DNA of 64,000 nucleotides. It comes from Massilia sp. BJB1822. Lineage in GTDB: Bacteria > Pseudomonadota > Gammaproteobacteria > Burkholderiales > Burkholderiaceae_D. The notes beneath the pieces are model-generated. The model worked only from the letters and a program-made list of their open reading frames with translations. It was not told the origin of the DNA and did not search any database. The number at the start of each line of letters is the position of its first letter. Positions within the stretch are counted from its first letter, which is position 1. The position numbers and the translations under genes were made by a program. Positions 7,356-16,758 of the stretch are shown one piece after another. The stretch lies in NCBI RefSeq assembly GCF_013369485.1, contig NZ_JABWEB010000003.1, positions 248,001 through 312,000 on the forward strand. Reading direction: 5' to 3'.

Positions 7356-9527
7356 TTAGAAGCGGTACTTCAGCGTCAGCGAAGCGCTGCGCGGTTGCTT
7401 GTACGTGATCGCGTTAAATGCGGAGAACATGCCGAAGGCGGTTTTATCGAACACATTATCGATGTTCAGCTGGGCCGACCACTGCTTGCTGATATCGTAG
7501 CGCGCCATCAGGTTCACCATGCTATGAGACTTTTGCTCGATGATGCCGCTGCTGTTGGCCGGCGCTTTCGGATCGGGCGTGTAAGTGCGGCTTTCCCAGT
7601 TCACGCCGCCGCCCACAGTCAGGGCTTTCAGCTCGCCCGGCATGCGGTAGGTGGTGAACACGCGCAGCAGCTTGCGCGGGTAAACGCTGTTAATGTCCTT
7701 GCCGGCGGCATCTTCGGCGTCGAACTGGCTGTAGCCGGCGCTGGCGTTCCAGCCGCGCGCCAGTTCGCCGGAAACGTCGAACTCGAAGCCATCGCTCTTC
7801 GCGCCTTTGGCTGCGCGGTAGTAGGCTTCCTCCAACCCGCCGGCGCCAGGGTTGGTGCCATCTTCCTGGCCCAGATTGTCCTGCTTGATCTTGAACACGG
7901 CGAACGATGCGTTCAGGCGGCCGTCGAAGAACTCTCCCTTCACGCCCGCCTCGGCGCTCTTGCCGATCACCGGCTTGAGGTAATTGCCTTGCTTGTCCTT
8001 CAGGCTTTGCGGCTGGAAGATGTCGGTATAGCTGGCGTAGACCGAATAGTTGTCGCTGATGTCGTATACCAGGCCGGCATACGGGGTCAGCTCGCTCTCA
8101 TGCTGCGGCGTGCCCTTGCCCTTGGTGTTCTTGTCGTACTTGGTAGCACGCGCGCCGACAATCATGGTAAGCGGATCGCTCAGCGAGAAGCGCGCTACGC
8201 CGTACAAGGCTTCCTGCTTGGTCACGCCGGACTCGTAGAAGGCCGGCGCGCTCCATTTCGGTTCCGGATAGGCGGAAGGATTCCAGGTATTGAAGTTGCC
8301 GACCGAAGGTACGTCGCCGCCGAAATCTGCCATGCGGCTGTCGGCATTGAACTTCTGCTTGGAGTGCATATAGCCGAACGCCGCTTCATGCTTGCGCCCT
8401 GCCAGCTTGAACGGACCGCTGGCGTGCAGGCCGAAGTCGTCCTGCTTGGTGCTGGTCAGGTAGGAACCGGCGAATGCGCCCACGCCCAAGCCGGTCACGC
8501 GGTCGGGCATACCTGACAGGTAAAGCAGCTTGGAATCGGCCTTGCGGTCGCCGTGGGTGTAGGTGGCGCGCAGCTTCCAGCCGTTGTCGAAGCCATGTTC
8601 GAGGTTGGCGAAGAAGTTGTCGTATTCGGTTTCCCAGCGCGCCCAGTCTGCGGAGGTGGTCTTGGAGCGGTCCCAGTTGGCTTTCGAGCCGTCGGTGTAC
8701 CAGTAAGGCAGACCGCCCCACATCGGCGAGGTCGGATCGGTTTCCTGGCGGCTGATGCCGGCGGACAGCAAGGTGCGCGGCGTCAGGTCTGCTTCGACGG
8801 TGGCGTACAGCGTGTGGTCCTTGCTCTTCATGCGGCTCACCCAGCTGTCGGCCTGCTTGTATTCGCCGACCACGCGGGCGCGCACGGTGCCGTCCTTGTT
8901 CAATGGCGTGGACAGGTCTACCTGGGCGCGGCGTTCGTCCCAGCGGCCGATGCCAACTTCGGCCGTGCCGTTGAAGTCTTTGCTGGCGGCGCGCTTGCGC
9001 ACCAGATTGATGGCGGCCGATGGATTGCCCGCGCCGGTCATCAGGCCGGTGGCGCCGCGCACGATTTCCACGCGGTCGTAGATGGCCAGGCTGCCCTGCA
9101 CTTCGCCCGAACTCCAGGGCTGGGACCAGGTGGTGGCAATGCCATCGATCTGCAGATTGTCAATGTCGAAGCTGCGCGCGGTGAAGCCGGCGCGGTGGGT
9201 TTCATACTGATTAACCGAAACGCCGGTGCTGTTATTGACCACATCCGTCACCGTCAGCATGCCCTGGTCCTCGATGCGCTGCTGCGTCACCACGGAGATC
9301 GACTGCGGCGTATCGCGCAGCGACATGCTCAGTGGCGTGGCCGTTTTGGCCTTGCCGGTGGCGTAGGAGCCGGTGCCTTCGGTGGTGTCGCCCAGTTTAT
9401 TGGCCAGCACTTCGATCTGCGGCAGGACGGTTTGTTCGGCGGAGTTTTGAGCCTGGGCGGCCAGCGGCAAGGCCAGGCTCACGAGGACGGCCAGGCGCTT
9501 AAATTCGGGACGGCGTTGTGGATGCAT
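7356..9527 (-). CDS. TonB-dependent siderophore receptor
   Basis: A 723-residue outer-membrane receptor. It has a signal peptide (LVSLALPLAAQAQ), a plug domain (LRDTPQSISVVTQQRIEDQ, DVVNNSTGVSVNQYE, VEIVRGATGLMTGAGNPSA) and a long beta-barrel ending in the outer-membrane signature YRF. The plug style is that of ferric-hydroxamate/pyoverdine receptors such as FhuE or FpvA, but the ligand cannot be assigned. No N-terminal signalling extension is present. The ATG at 9525-9527 is preceded by AGAAGAG. A near-consensus Fur box sits 31 bases upstream of the start, so expression should rise when iron is scarce. The PepSY gene follows in the same direction. Confidence 0.93.
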   Translation of the reverse strand: MHPQRRPEFKRLAVLVSLALPLAAQAQNSAEQTVLPQIEVLANKLGDTTEGTGSYATGKAKTATPLSMSLRDTPQSISVVTQQRIEDQGMLTVTDVVNNSTGVSVNQYETHRAGFTARSFDIDNLQIDGIATTWSQPWSSGEVQGSLAIYDRVEIVRGATGLMTGAGNPSAAINLVRKRAASKDFNGTAEVGIGRWDERRAQVDLSTPLNKDGTVRARVVGEYKQADSWVSRMKSKDHTLYATVEADLTPRTLLSAGISRQETDPTSPMWGGLPYWYTDGSKANWDRSKTTSADWARWETEYDNFFANLEHGFDNGWKLRATYTHGDRKADSKLLYLSGMPDRVTGLGVGAFAGSYLTSTKQDDFGLHASGPFKLAGRKHEAAFGYMHSKQKFNADSRMADFGGDVPSVGNFNTWNPSAYPEPKWSAPAFYESGVTKQEALYGVARFSLSDPLTMIVGARATKYDKNTKGKGTPQHESELTPYAGLVYDISDNYSVYASYTDIFQPQSLKDKQGNYLKPVIGKSAEAGVKGEFFDGRLNASFAVFKIKQDNLGQEDGTNPGAGGLEEAYYRAAKGAKSDGFEFDVSGELARGWNASAGYSQFDAEDAAGKDINSVYPRKLLRVFTTYRMPGELKALTVGGGVNWESRTYTPDPKAPANSSGIIEQKSHSMVNLMARYDISKQWSAQLNIDNVFDKTAFGMFSAFNAITYKQPRSASLTLKYRF

Positions 9528-9557
9528 TCTCTTCTAAAGCTGTAACTGAAATACAAA

Positions 9558-9572
9558 TGATAACGATTCTCA
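9558..9572 (-). promoter_or_regulatory. Fur box
   Basis: TGATAACGATTCTCA matches the 7-1-7 Fur consensus TGATAAT-N-ATTATCA at 12 to 13 of 14 positions. It sits in the 127-base divergent gap between the siderophore receptor (start 9527, minus) and ccmA (start 9655, plus), much nearer the receptor. Iron repression of the receptor is the expected effect; an effect on ccmA is possible but not shown. Confidence 0.8.
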
Positions 9573-9654
9573 TTTAAAAGTCAATATAAATCTGGAAGTT
9601 GCACGCATTTGCGCCCATGATCTACGATAAGCCCAACAAACTGACGGAGGCACA

Positions 9655-10281
9655 ATGAGCTTGAGCTGTCGGCATCTGGCGTGTGTGCGTGGCGCGGCCA
9701 CGCTGTTTTCCGATATCGGTTTCAGCCTCGGTCGCGGCGAAGCCCTGCGGGTTCAGGGCGGCAACGGCAGCGGTAAAACCAGTTTACTGCGCCTGTTGTG
9801 CGGTCTGGCCCGCCCCGACCAGGGAGAGGTGTGCTGGCAGGGCGAGGCGCTGGCGCGCTGCCGTCCCCTCTTCCACGCCAATCTGCTGTATGCCGGCCAT
9901 GCGGAGGCGCTCAAGCCCGAGCTGCTGGCCTGGGAAAATCTGGCCTATGGCGGCCTGTCGGGCATCCGCCATAGCCGCGCGCAAGCTTACTCCTGCCTGG
10001 AGAAAATGGGCTTGGCGGCGGAAGCCGAGCTGCCGGTGCGCCTGCTGTCGCAAGGCCAGAGCAAGCGGGTGGCCCTGGCGCGGCTGCATCTGGCGCGGCA
10101 ACGGCCCTTGTGGATACTGGATGAACCGTTTTCAGCGTTGGACCAGCGCGCATTGGACAGCGTGACGCAACTGCTCGACTCCCACCTGACCGGGGGCGGC
10201 CTGCTGGTCTACACCACCCACCAGGAGGCCGGGCCAGCGCCCACGCAAACGCTGCGCCTGGGCCGCGAGGCCGCATGCTGA
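9655..10281 (+). CDS. ccmA: Haem exporter ATP-binding protein CcmA
   Basis: A 208-residue ABC ATPase that powers release of haem from CcmE in system I cytochrome c maturation. Walker A GGNGSGKT is at about 35-42, the ABC signature LSQGQSKR lies near 127, and Walker B (LWILDEPFSALD) follows. ACGGAGG upstream supports the ATG. It is the first gene of the ccm-nap-nor run. Its stop overlaps the ccmB start by seven bases, so the two subunits are translationally coupled. Confidence 0.95.
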   Translation: MSLSCRHLACVRGAATLFSDIGFSLGRGEALRVQGGNGSGKTSLLRLLCGLARPDQGEVCWQGEALARCRPLFHANLLYAGHAEALKPELLAWENLAYGGLSGIRHSRAQAYSCLEKMGLAAEAELPVRLLSQGQSKRVALARLHLARQRPLWILDEPFSALDQRALDSVTQLLDSHLTGGGLLVYTTHQEAGPAPTQTLRLGREAAC

Positions 10282-10943
10282 GCATACTGGCGCTGACCGC
10301 GCGGCGCGAACTGCTGCTGGCTTTGCGCCGTCCTGCGGAAATACTGATGCCGCCGCTGTTCTTCCTGGTCGCGGCCACGCTCTACCCACTGGCCATCGGC
10401 CCGGACAAGGAGCTGCTGCGCGCCATCGCGCCGGGCGTGCTGTGGGTGTCGGCACTGCTGGCCGCCCTGCTTGGGCTGCAGCGCCTGTTCGCCGCCGATT
10501 TCGCCGACGGCACGCTGGAACAGGCGCTGCTCGCGCCCCATCCGCTGCTGTTGACGGTGTGGGCCAAGGCCGGCGCGCACTGGCTGCTGGCCGGCCTGCC
10601 GCTGGTGGCGGTGGCGCCGCTGCTGGCCATCCAATACGATATGGCGCCGCAGGCATTGGGCGTGCTGCTGGCCAGCCTGCTGCTTGGCACGCCGGTTCTC
10701 AGCCTTCTGGGCGCGCTCGGCGCGGCCCTGGCCTTGAATGCACGCGGCGGCAGTGTGCTGCTTGCACTCATGTTGGCACCCCTGTATATTCCTTTACTAA
10801 TTCTCGGCAGCAGTGCAGTCCATGCCGAGGCTCAAGGTTTAGGCAGCAGCGCCCATCTGCTTTTGCTGGCGGGTCTGTTGTGCGGCACTGCGGCGCTGGC
10901 GCCGTGGGCCACGGTAGCGGCTTTGCGCGTGGCGCTGGAGTAG
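10275..10943 (+). CDS. ccmB: Haem exporter membrane subunit CcmB
   Basis: A 222-residue inner-membrane protein with about six hydrophobic helices, pairing with CcmA and CcmC in the ABC complex of cytochrome c maturation. Features typical of CcmB are the early segment RRPAEILMPPLFFLV and the middle FADGTLEQALLAPHPL, close to the family pattern. The start overlaps the end of ccmA; ccmC begins 53 bases downstream. The length is normal for the family. Confidence 0.95.
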   Translation: MLSILALTARRELLLALRRPAEILMPPLFFLVAATLYPLAIGPDKELLRAIAPGVLWVSALLAALLGLQRLFAADFADGTLEQALLAPHPLLLTVWAKAGAHWLLAGLPLVAVAPLLAIQYDMAPQALGVLLASLLLGTPVLSLLGALGAALALNARGGSVLLALMLAPLYIPLLILGSSAVHAEAQGLGSSAHLLLLAGLLCGTAALAPWATVAALRVALE

Positions 10944-10996
10944 ACGGCGCGGCGTTGAACACTCAGGACGTATCACTCTTGGGGGCAAATGCGACG

Positions 10997-11779
10997 ATGA
11001 ACCTTCCGTATTCTTCTGCTGCCGCGAACCGGCGCGCACCGCATGCGCCGCGCGTGTTTGCCTATGCTGCGCCGCGCCATTTCTTCCCCTTGGCCGCCGC
11101 CCTCATTCCCTGGTTTGCCGCCCTGGCCATCGTGGCCGGCCTGATTGGACTGTATATCGGCCTGCTGCTGGTCCCGGCCGACGCCCAGCAGCACGACGCC
11201 TTCCGCATCATCTTCGTGCATGTGCCGGCGGCCTGGATGTCGATGCTGATCTATGTAGCGATGGCGGCATGGGCCGGCGTGGGCCTGGTGTATAACACGC
11301 GACTTTCAGCCATGATGGCGAGTGCCCTGGCGCCTACCGGCGCCCTGTTTACCTTCCTGGCCCTGTGGACCGGCGCGCTGTGGGGCAAGCCGACCTGGGG
11401 CGCCTGGTGGGTATGGGATGCGCGCCTGACTTCCGAGCTGATTCTGCTCTTCCTCTATTTCGGCTTCATGGCCCTGCATGCCGCCATCGACGAGCCGCGC
11501 CGCGCCGACCGCGCCGCCGCGATCCTGGCGCTGGCCGGCGTGGTCAATGTGCCGGTCATCTATTTTTCCGTCATCTGGTGGAACACGCTGCACCAGGGCG
11601 CCTCGGTCTCGCTCAATAGCGCGCCTTCGATGGCCGCGCCGGTGCTGGCGGGCATGCTGCTGATGACGATTGCCTTCTGGGCCTATGCGGTGGCGGCGGT
11701 GCTGCGCCGCGTGCGCTGCATCATGCTGGAACGGGAAGGTAGCGCGGACTGGCTGAACGCGAAGACGGAGGGCGGATAA
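10997..11779 (+). CDS. ccmC: Haem delivery protein CcmC
   Basis: A 260-residue membrane protein that binds haem in the periplasmic WWD loop and hands it to CcmE. The loop is clear: WGAWWVWDARLTSE at about 135-148, with conserved His residues in FVHVPAAW and TLHQGAS. The reading frame stays open far upstream through ccmB, but the ATG at 10997 gives a normal-length protein beginning with a short polar leader, so I chose that start. The stop overlaps the ccmD ATG by one base. Confidence 0.95.
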   Translation: MNLPYSSAAANRRAPHAPRVFAYAAPRHFFPLAAALIPWFAALAIVAGLIGLYIGLLLVPADAQQHDAFRIIFVHVPAAWMSMLIYVAMAAWAGVGLVYNTRLSAMMASALAPTGALFTFLALWTGALWGKPTWGAWWVWDARLTSELILLFLYFGFMALHAAIDEPRRADRAAAILALAGVVNVPVIYFSVIWWNTLHQGASVSLNSAPSMAAPVLAGMLLMTIAFWAYAVAAVLRRVRCIMLEREGSADWLNAKTEGG

Positions 11780-11952
11780 TGGTCTGGAGCAGCGTGCAGG
11801 ACTTCCTCGCCATGGGCGGCTATGGCGGCTATGTCTGGGGTTCGTGCGGCGTGGTGTTCGCCGCGCTGGTGGCAGAAAGCTGGCTGCTGGGGCGGCGCTT
11901 GCGCCAGGCCCGCCTTCTGGCTGCTCGCCGCACTGCGCGGATGGACGCATGA
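11779..11952 (+). CDS. ccmD: Small haem-maturation protein CcmD
   Basis: A 57-residue protein with a single membrane helix (VVFAALVAESWLL). It is preceded by FLAMGGYGGYVWGS, the hallmark of CcmD, and followed by a basic tail (RRLRQARLLAARR). CcmD helps release holo-CcmE from the CcmABC complex. It overlaps ccmC by one base and ccmE by four. Its identity rests on the motif and its exact position between ccmC and ccmE. Confidence 0.92.
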   Translation: MVWSSVQDFLAMGGYGGYVWGSCGVVFAALVAESWLLGRRLRQARLLAARRTARMDA

Positions 11953-12416
11953 AAGCGCGCCATCAGCGCCTGCTGCTGATCGGAGTCAGCCTGGCCGTGC
12001 TGGGCATCGGCGCAGCCCTGGTGCTGACGGCCTTCCGCCAGAATCTGGTGTTTTTCTTCACGCCGTCGCAAGTGGCGACCGGGCAGGCGCCGCGCACCGG
12101 CATTTTCCGCGTCGGCGGCCTGGTGGAACCGGGCAGCGTGCGGCGCCAGGCCGATGGCGTGACGGTGGCGTTTGTGGTGAGCGACCATGCGCGCAAGATT
12201 CAGGTGCAGTACCAGGGCGCCCTGCCCGACCTGTTCAAGGAAGGCCGCGGCGCCGTGGTGCAGGGCCGGCTGGCGGAGGGCCAGTTGTTCGTGGCGCAGC
12301 AGGTGCTCGCCAAGCACGATGAAAACTATATGCCGGCCGAAGCAGCCTATGCCCTGCAACAAGGGCAGGCCCAGGGCCAGGCTTCCATGCGCACGCTGGC
12401 GGGAGTGGAGCGGTGA
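11949..12416 (+). CDS. ccmE: Haem chaperone CcmE
   Basis: A 155-residue periplasmic haem chaperone anchored by one N-terminal helix (LLLIGVSLAVLGIGAALVL). The covalent haem-binding His is His123 within the HxxxY motif (HDENY, Tyr127) near the C-terminus, preceded by the OB-fold segment FRVGGLVEPGSV. It takes haem from CcmC and delivers it to CcmF/H. The ATG overlaps the ccmD stop; its own stop overlaps the GTG start of ccmF. Confidence 0.95.
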   Translation: MKARHQRLLLIGVSLAVLGIGAALVLTAFRQNLVFFFTPSQVATGQAPRTGIFRVGGLVEPGSVRRQADGVTVAFVVSDHARKIQVQYQGALPDLFKEGRGAVVQGRLAEGQLFVAQQVLAKHDENYMPAEAAYALQQGQAQGQASMRTLAGVER

Positions 12417-14431
12417 TCCCCGAGACAGGCAACTATGCCCTGGTGCTGGCGCTCTTGCTGGCTCTGGTGCAGGGCGTGCTGCCGCTGTTCGGGGCGCAGC
12501 GCGGCAACGAGCGCTGGATGGCGCTGGCGCAGCCGGCGGCGCGCGGCCAGTTCCTGCTGTTGACGCTGGCCTTCGGCTGCCTGCTGCTCAGCTTCTGGAA
12601 CCATGATTTTTCGGTGCGCTATGTGGCGCAAAATTCGAATTCGCTGCTGCCCTGGCAGTACCGTCTGACCGCCAGCTGGGGTGGACACGAAGGATCGCTG
12701 CTGCTGTGGTGCTGGATGCTGGCCGCCTGGACCTGTGCCGTGACGCTGTTCAGCCGTCAGCTGCCGCAGGATACGCGGGCGCGCCTGCTCGGCGTTCTGG
12801 GCTTGCTGGCGGCGGGCTTCCTGCTGTTCCTGCTGCTGGCGTCCAATCCCTTTGCGCGCCTGCTGCCCGCCGCGCTGGAAGGCCGCGACCTGAATCCCCT
12901 GCTGCAGGATGCGGGCATGATCATCCATCCGCCGCTGTTATATATGGGTTATGTGGGTTTTGCCGTGACTTTCGCCTTCGCCATTGCGGCCCTGCTGGGC
13001 GGCCGCCTCGACGCGACGTGGGCGCGCTGGTCGCGTCCCTGGGCCTTGCTGGCCTGGAGCTTCCTGAGCCTGGGCATCCTGATGGGCAGCTACTGGGCCT
13101 ATTATGAGCTGGGCTGGGGCGGCTGGTGGTTCTGGGACGCGGTCGAAAATGCGTCCTTCATGCCTTGGCTGGCCGGTACCGCCCTGCTGCATTCTCTGGC
13201 CGTGACGGAAAAACGCGGCAGTTTCAAGAGCTGGACCGTGCTGCTGGCGATTCTGACGTTTTCCCTTTCCCTGCTGGGCACCTTCCTGGTGCGCTCCGGC
13301 GTGCTGACATCGGTGCATGCCTTTGCCACCGATCCGCGCCGCGGCGCCTTCATCCTGGCCTTCCTGGCCCTGGTCATCGGCGCTTCGCTCGCCTTGTACG
13401 CCTGGCGCGCGCCAAAGGTGGGCGGCGGCGGGCGCTTTGCCCTGCTGTCGCGCGAATCGCTGCTGCTGACGAATAATGTGATCCTGCTCGCGGCCTGCGG
13501 CACGGTGCTGCTTGGCACGCTCTATCCGCTCTTCCTCGATGCTCTCGGCCTGGGCAAGATTTCGGTGGGGCCGCCGTACTTCGAGACGGTCTTCGTCCCC
13601 CTGATGGCGCCCATGCTGTTTCTGCTGGCCGCCGCTCCCTTCGCGCAATGGAAGCGCGCGGCGCTGCCGGATCTGCTGCGCCGCCTGCGCTGGCCCGCCG
13701 CCGTCGCTGCCGGAATCGGCCTTGGCGCGGGATTGGCAATGGCAGCGTCTCCGCTGGTGCTGCTTGGCCTGGCGCTGGCGGCCTGGATCATCGTGGGCAG
13801 CGGCTGGCAGGCCTGGCAGCGCTTGCGCCATGCCACGCCGGGAACATCGCTGCTGCGCCGTATCGCGCGCGAACCGCGCAGCTATTGGGGCATGCTCTTG
13901 GCGCATGCGGGTATGGGCGTGTTTGTCATTGGCGTCACGCTGGTCAAGGGTTATGAGGAAGCGCTCGACGTCAGCCTGGCGCCCGGCGGCTCGGCGGCGG
14001 TGGGCGGCTATCAGTTCACGCTAAGCGGCGTGCGCGAGGTAGACGGGCCGAATTATGAGGCGGTGCGCGCCAGCTTCGAGGTGCAGCGGGATGGACGGCG
14101 CATCGCTACGCTGTATCCGGAAAGGCGCAACTATCCGGTGCAGCAGACCATCATGACCGAGGCGGCCATCGAGCATGGCCTGACGCGCGACCTGTATCTT
14201 TCGCTGGGCGAGGAAACGGCGGATGGACGCTGGCTGGTGCGCATTCAGCTCAAGCCTTTCGTGCTATGGATCTGGGCCGGCGGCATGCTGCTGGCGGCGG
14301 GCGGCCTGCTGGCGGCCAGCGACCGGCGCTACCGGCTGGCGCGCCGCAATACGGTGGCGGCGCCGGTTCCAGCACCCGCCTCCAGCCCGGCGCTGATGCC
14401 TGGCGCAGCCCTGCGGCAGGAGGCGCCATGA
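12413..14431 (+). CDS. ccmF: Cytochrome c haem lyase subunit CcmF
   Basis: A 672-residue polytopic membrane protein that ligates haem to apocytochromes. The tryptophan-rich haem-handling motif GWGGWWFWDAVENASF lies at about 233-248. Other family signatures are SWGGHEGSLLLW, the HPPLLYMGYVGF segment with its conserved His, and a large periplasmic loop near the C-terminus. It starts at a GTG inside the ccmE stop, the usual tight coupling of this operon, and overlaps ccmG by four bases. Its length is normal. Confidence 0.96.
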   Translation: MIPETGNYALVLALLLALVQGVLPLFGAQRGNERWMALAQPAARGQFLLLTLAFGCLLLSFWNHDFSVRYVAQNSNSLLPWQYRLTASWGGHEGSLLLWCWMLAAWTCAVTLFSRQLPQDTRARLLGVLGLLAAGFLLFLLLASNPFARLLPAALEGRDLNPLLQDAGMIIHPPLLYMGYVGFAVTFAFAIAALLGGRLDATWARWSRPWALLAWSFLSLGILMGSYWAYYELGWGGWWFWDAVENASFMPWLAGTALLHSLAVTEKRGSFKSWTVLLAILTFSLSLLGTFLVRSGVLTSVHAFATDPRRGAFILAFLALVIGASLALYAWRAPKVGGGGRFALLSRESLLLTNNVILLAACGTVLLGTLYPLFLDALGLGKISVGPPYFETVFVPLMAPMLFLLAAAPFAQWKRAALPDLLRRLRWPAAVAAGIGLGAGLAMAASPLVLLGLALAAWIIVGSGWQAWQRLRHATPGTSLLRRIAREPRSYWGMLLAHAGMGVFVIGVTLVKGYEEALDVSLAPGGSAAVGGYQFTLSGVREVDGPNYEAVRASFEVQRDGRRIATLYPERRNYPVQQTIMTEAAIEHGLTRDLYLSLGEETADGRWLVRIQLKPFVLWIWAGGMLLAAGGLLAASDRRYRLARRNTVAAPVPAPASSPALMPGAALRQEAP

Positions 14432-14955
14432 AACGCTTCCTGCTGCCGCTTGCCGTGTTTTCCGTCCTGCTGCTGTTCCTGGGCGCGGGGCTGAGCCTGA
14501 ATCCGCGCGAGCTGCCATCGCCGCTGGTGGGCAAGCCCACGCCGTCCTTTAGCGCGGTGCGGCTGGACGATGCGGCTGGCCGGATTTCACCTGCCGATAT
14601 GGCAGGCCGCGCATGGCTGCTGAATGTCTGGGCCTCGTGGTGCGCCTCCTGCCGCATCGAACACCCGCTGCTGATGCAGTTCGCGCAGCGCCAGGGCACA
14701 CCGTTGGTCGGGCTGAATTACAAGGATGGCCGCGAGGATGCCCGCCAATGGCTGGCGCAGCAAGGCAATCCCTACCTGCAATCGGCATTCGACCCCGAAG
14801 GCCGGCTGGGCATGGACTTCGGCGTGTACGGCGTGCCGGAAACCTTTGTGATCGATAAGCGCGGCGTGATCCGCCTGCGCCATGCCGGGCCGCTGAGCGA
14901 GGAAGTGCTGCAGCGGAAAATCCTGCCTTTGTTGAAGGAGCTGGAAAATGGCTAG
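14428..14955 (+). CDS. ccmG: Thiol-disulfide protein CcmG/DsbE
   Basis: A 175-residue thioredoxin-like protein tethered by an N-terminal helix. The redox site is WASWCASCRIEH with Cys72 and Cys75, and the family-typical GVYGVPETFVID carries the cis-Pro. It keeps the CXXCH cysteines of apocytochromes reduced before haem attachment, working with CcmH. GGCAGGAGG just upstream marks the ATG. It overlaps ccmF by four bases and ccmH by eight. Confidence 0.95.
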   Translation: MKRFLLPLAVFSVLLLFLGAGLSLNPRELPSPLVGKPTPSFSAVRLDDAAGRISPADMAGRAWLLNVWASWCASCRIEHPLLMQFAQRQGTPLVGLNYKDGREDARQWLAQQGNPYLQSAFDPEGRLGMDFGVYGVPETFVIDKRGVIRLRHAGPLSEEVLQRKILPLLKELENG

Positions 14956-15442
14956 GCGGCTGCATACGGCTGCCGCGCGCGCCGGGAGGCCACTTACCGC
15001 CTGCGTCCTGGCCTGCCTGCTGGCCGCGCGTGCCGCTGGCGCGCCCGCACAGCCGGAGGCCCAATTGGAAGCCAGGGTGGCGGCGCTGTCCGCCGAATTA
15101 CGCTGCCTGGTCTGTCAGAACCAGACCCTGGCCGATTCGCAGGCGGAGCTAGCCGTCGACCTGCGCCGCCAGATCCGCGAACAGATGCGGGCCGGCCGCA
15201 GTGAAGCCCAGGTGGCCGACTTCATGGTGCAGCGCTACGGCGATTTCATCCTGTACCGGCCACCGTTCAAGGCCAGCACGCTGTTGCTATGGCTTGCGCC
15301 GGGATTGCTGCTGCTGGGTGGCGTGCTGGCCTTGTTCCTGCGCCTGCGCAGCCAGGGCCGCGGCAAACGCAGCCCGGCGTTGTCCCCGGCCGAAAGGGCG
15401 CGCGCCGCCAGCCTGCTGGCCGGACGCGAGGAGCTGCCATGA
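14948..15442 (+). CDS. ccmH: Cytochrome c maturation protein CcmH
   Basis: A 164-residue protein of the CcmH/CcmL type. It has a signal peptide, then the conserved LRCLVCQNQTLADSQ motif with Cys53 and Cys56 (the CXXC that reacts with apocytochrome thiols), and a C-terminal membrane helix (LLLWLAPGLLLLGGVLALF). It is the short form without a TPR domain; that function is supplied by the following ccmI. It overlaps ccmI by four bases. Confidence 0.94.
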   Translation: MARRLHTAAARAGRPLTACVLACLLAARAAGAPAQPEAQLEARVAALSAELRCLVCQNQTLADSQAELAVDLRRQIREQMRAGRSEAQVADFMVQRYGDFILYRPPFKASTLLLWLAPGLLLLGGVLALFLRLRSQGRGKRSPALSPAERARAASLLAGREELP

Positions 15443-16692
15443 CGGCCTTCCTCATCGTAGCCGTCCTGCTGACCGCCGCTACTTTGCTGTGCATCCTGCC
15501 GCCTTTGCTGCGCCAGAGGCGCGAGCAAATGAACAGCGCTTCGCCGCAGCAGGTCAATCTTGCCGTCCTGCGCGCCCAGATGAAGGAACTGGAAATCGAC
15601 CGGCAGAATGGCACCCTGCCGCCGTTCGCCCACCGTGCCGCGCTGCGCGAACTGGAGCGGCGCGTGGCGGAGGAAACCCAGGCCAATCCAGCGTCCCAGG
15701 CCATGCCGCCGCAGCGCTGGACTGCCTTGCTGCTCTCCCTCGCTTTGCCGCTGGGCGCGGCGGCTCTGTACTTCCAGGTCGGCCGCCCCGCCGCAGCGCT
15801 GCCGGCCACGCCACCGCCCACCGCCGTTCAGCAAGGCCATGCCGACGATGGCGGCCCGGATATGAACGCGCTGGTGCAAGGCCTGGCCGAACGCCTGCGC
15901 CACAAGCGCGAGGATGCCGATGGCTGGCAGATGCTGGCACGCTCCTACAGCGCGCTGGGACGTTATCGCGAGGCGGCGCAGGCATATTCGCGCCTGAACA
16001 CCCTGCTGCCGAACGATGCCGACGTCCTGGCCGATTACGCCGACGCCTTGGCGTCGGCCGAAGACGGCAAGCTGGCCGGACAGCCGGAACGCCTGATCGC
16101 GCGCGCGCTGGCGATCGATCCAAAACACGTCAAGGCGCTGGCCTTATCTGGCAGCGCGGCCTTTGCGCGCGCCGACTTTGCTGTGGCCGCGCGCCAATGG
16201 CAGGCGCTCCTGCCCTTCGTGCCCCAGGATTCGCCGTTCGCCGAATCGACGCGGGCAGGCATCGCGGCGGCACAAGCGCGCCTGGAAAGCGCGCCGGTCC
16301 AAGGCGGCGCTGCGCACAGGCCCGCCAGCGCGCCTGCCTTGTCCGGCACCGTGCGCCTCGCACCCGGCGTGCAGGGCGTGCGGCCGGACGATACCCTCTT
16401 TATCTACGCGCGCGCCGCCGATGGGCCGCGCCAGCCCATCGCCATCCTGCGCAGCCAGGCCAGCGAACTGCCCTTCGATTTCACGCTGGACGACAGCCTG
16501 GCTATGCAGGGCGGCACGCCGCTCTCGGCCCACGCCCGCGTCATCGTGACGGCGCGCATATCCCGCTCCGGCAAGGCCCTGCCACAGGCCGGCGACCTGG
16601 AAGGCGACAGCGCTCCGGTGGCCTCGTCGGCCCAAGGGGTGCGGCTTGAAATCGGGCGGCGCGTGACTGCGGCGTCGCCGCCACACAATTGA
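15439..16692 (+). CDS. ccmI: Cytochrome c maturation TPR protein CcmI
   Basis: A 417-residue protein with two N-terminal membrane helices (at about 1-23 and 95-115) around a cytoplasmic loop. A periplasmic region with TPR repeats follows (MLARSYSALGRYREAAQAYSRL, DVLADYADALA), then a C-terminal beta-rich domain. CcmI binds apocytochromes and presents them to CcmF/H. I placed the start at the ATG overlapping the ccmH stop; the frame is open further upstream but that part is ccmH. It is the last ccm gene; napE follows after 66 bases with no clear terminator. Confidence 0.92.
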   Translation: MTAFLIVAVLLTAATLLCILPPLLRQRREQMNSASPQQVNLAVLRAQMKELEIDRQNGTLPPFAHRAALRELERRVAEETQANPASQAMPPQRWTALLLSLALPLGAAALYFQVGRPAAALPATPPPTAVQQGHADDGGPDMNALVQGLAERLRHKREDADGWQMLARSYSALGRYREAAQAYSRLNTLLPNDADVLADYADALASAEDGKLAGQPERLIARALAIDPKHVKALALSGSAAFARADFAVAARQWQALLPFVPQDSPFAESTRAGIAAAQARLESAPVQGGAAHRPASAPALSGTVRLAPGVQGVRPDDTLFIYARAADGPRQPIAILRSQASELPFDFTLDDSLAMQGGTPLSAHARVIVTARISRSGKALPQAGDLEGDSAPVASSAQGVRLEIGRRVTAASPPHN

Positions 16693-16758
16693 GCAAGATT
16701 GGACACTCGCAAGAAACTAGGCTAACTTTAAACGCAATTCATCGACCAAGGTGAGTAT

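Noticed and set aside
10442..10996. In-frame upstream extension of ccmC
   Set aside because: It covers ccmB in another frame and would add 185 residues absent from CcmC proteins; the ATG at 10997 gives the normal length.
16693..16758. Possible FNR/NnrR operator between ccmI and napE
   Set aside because: No TTGAT-N4-ATCAA-like palindrome is visible in this gap.
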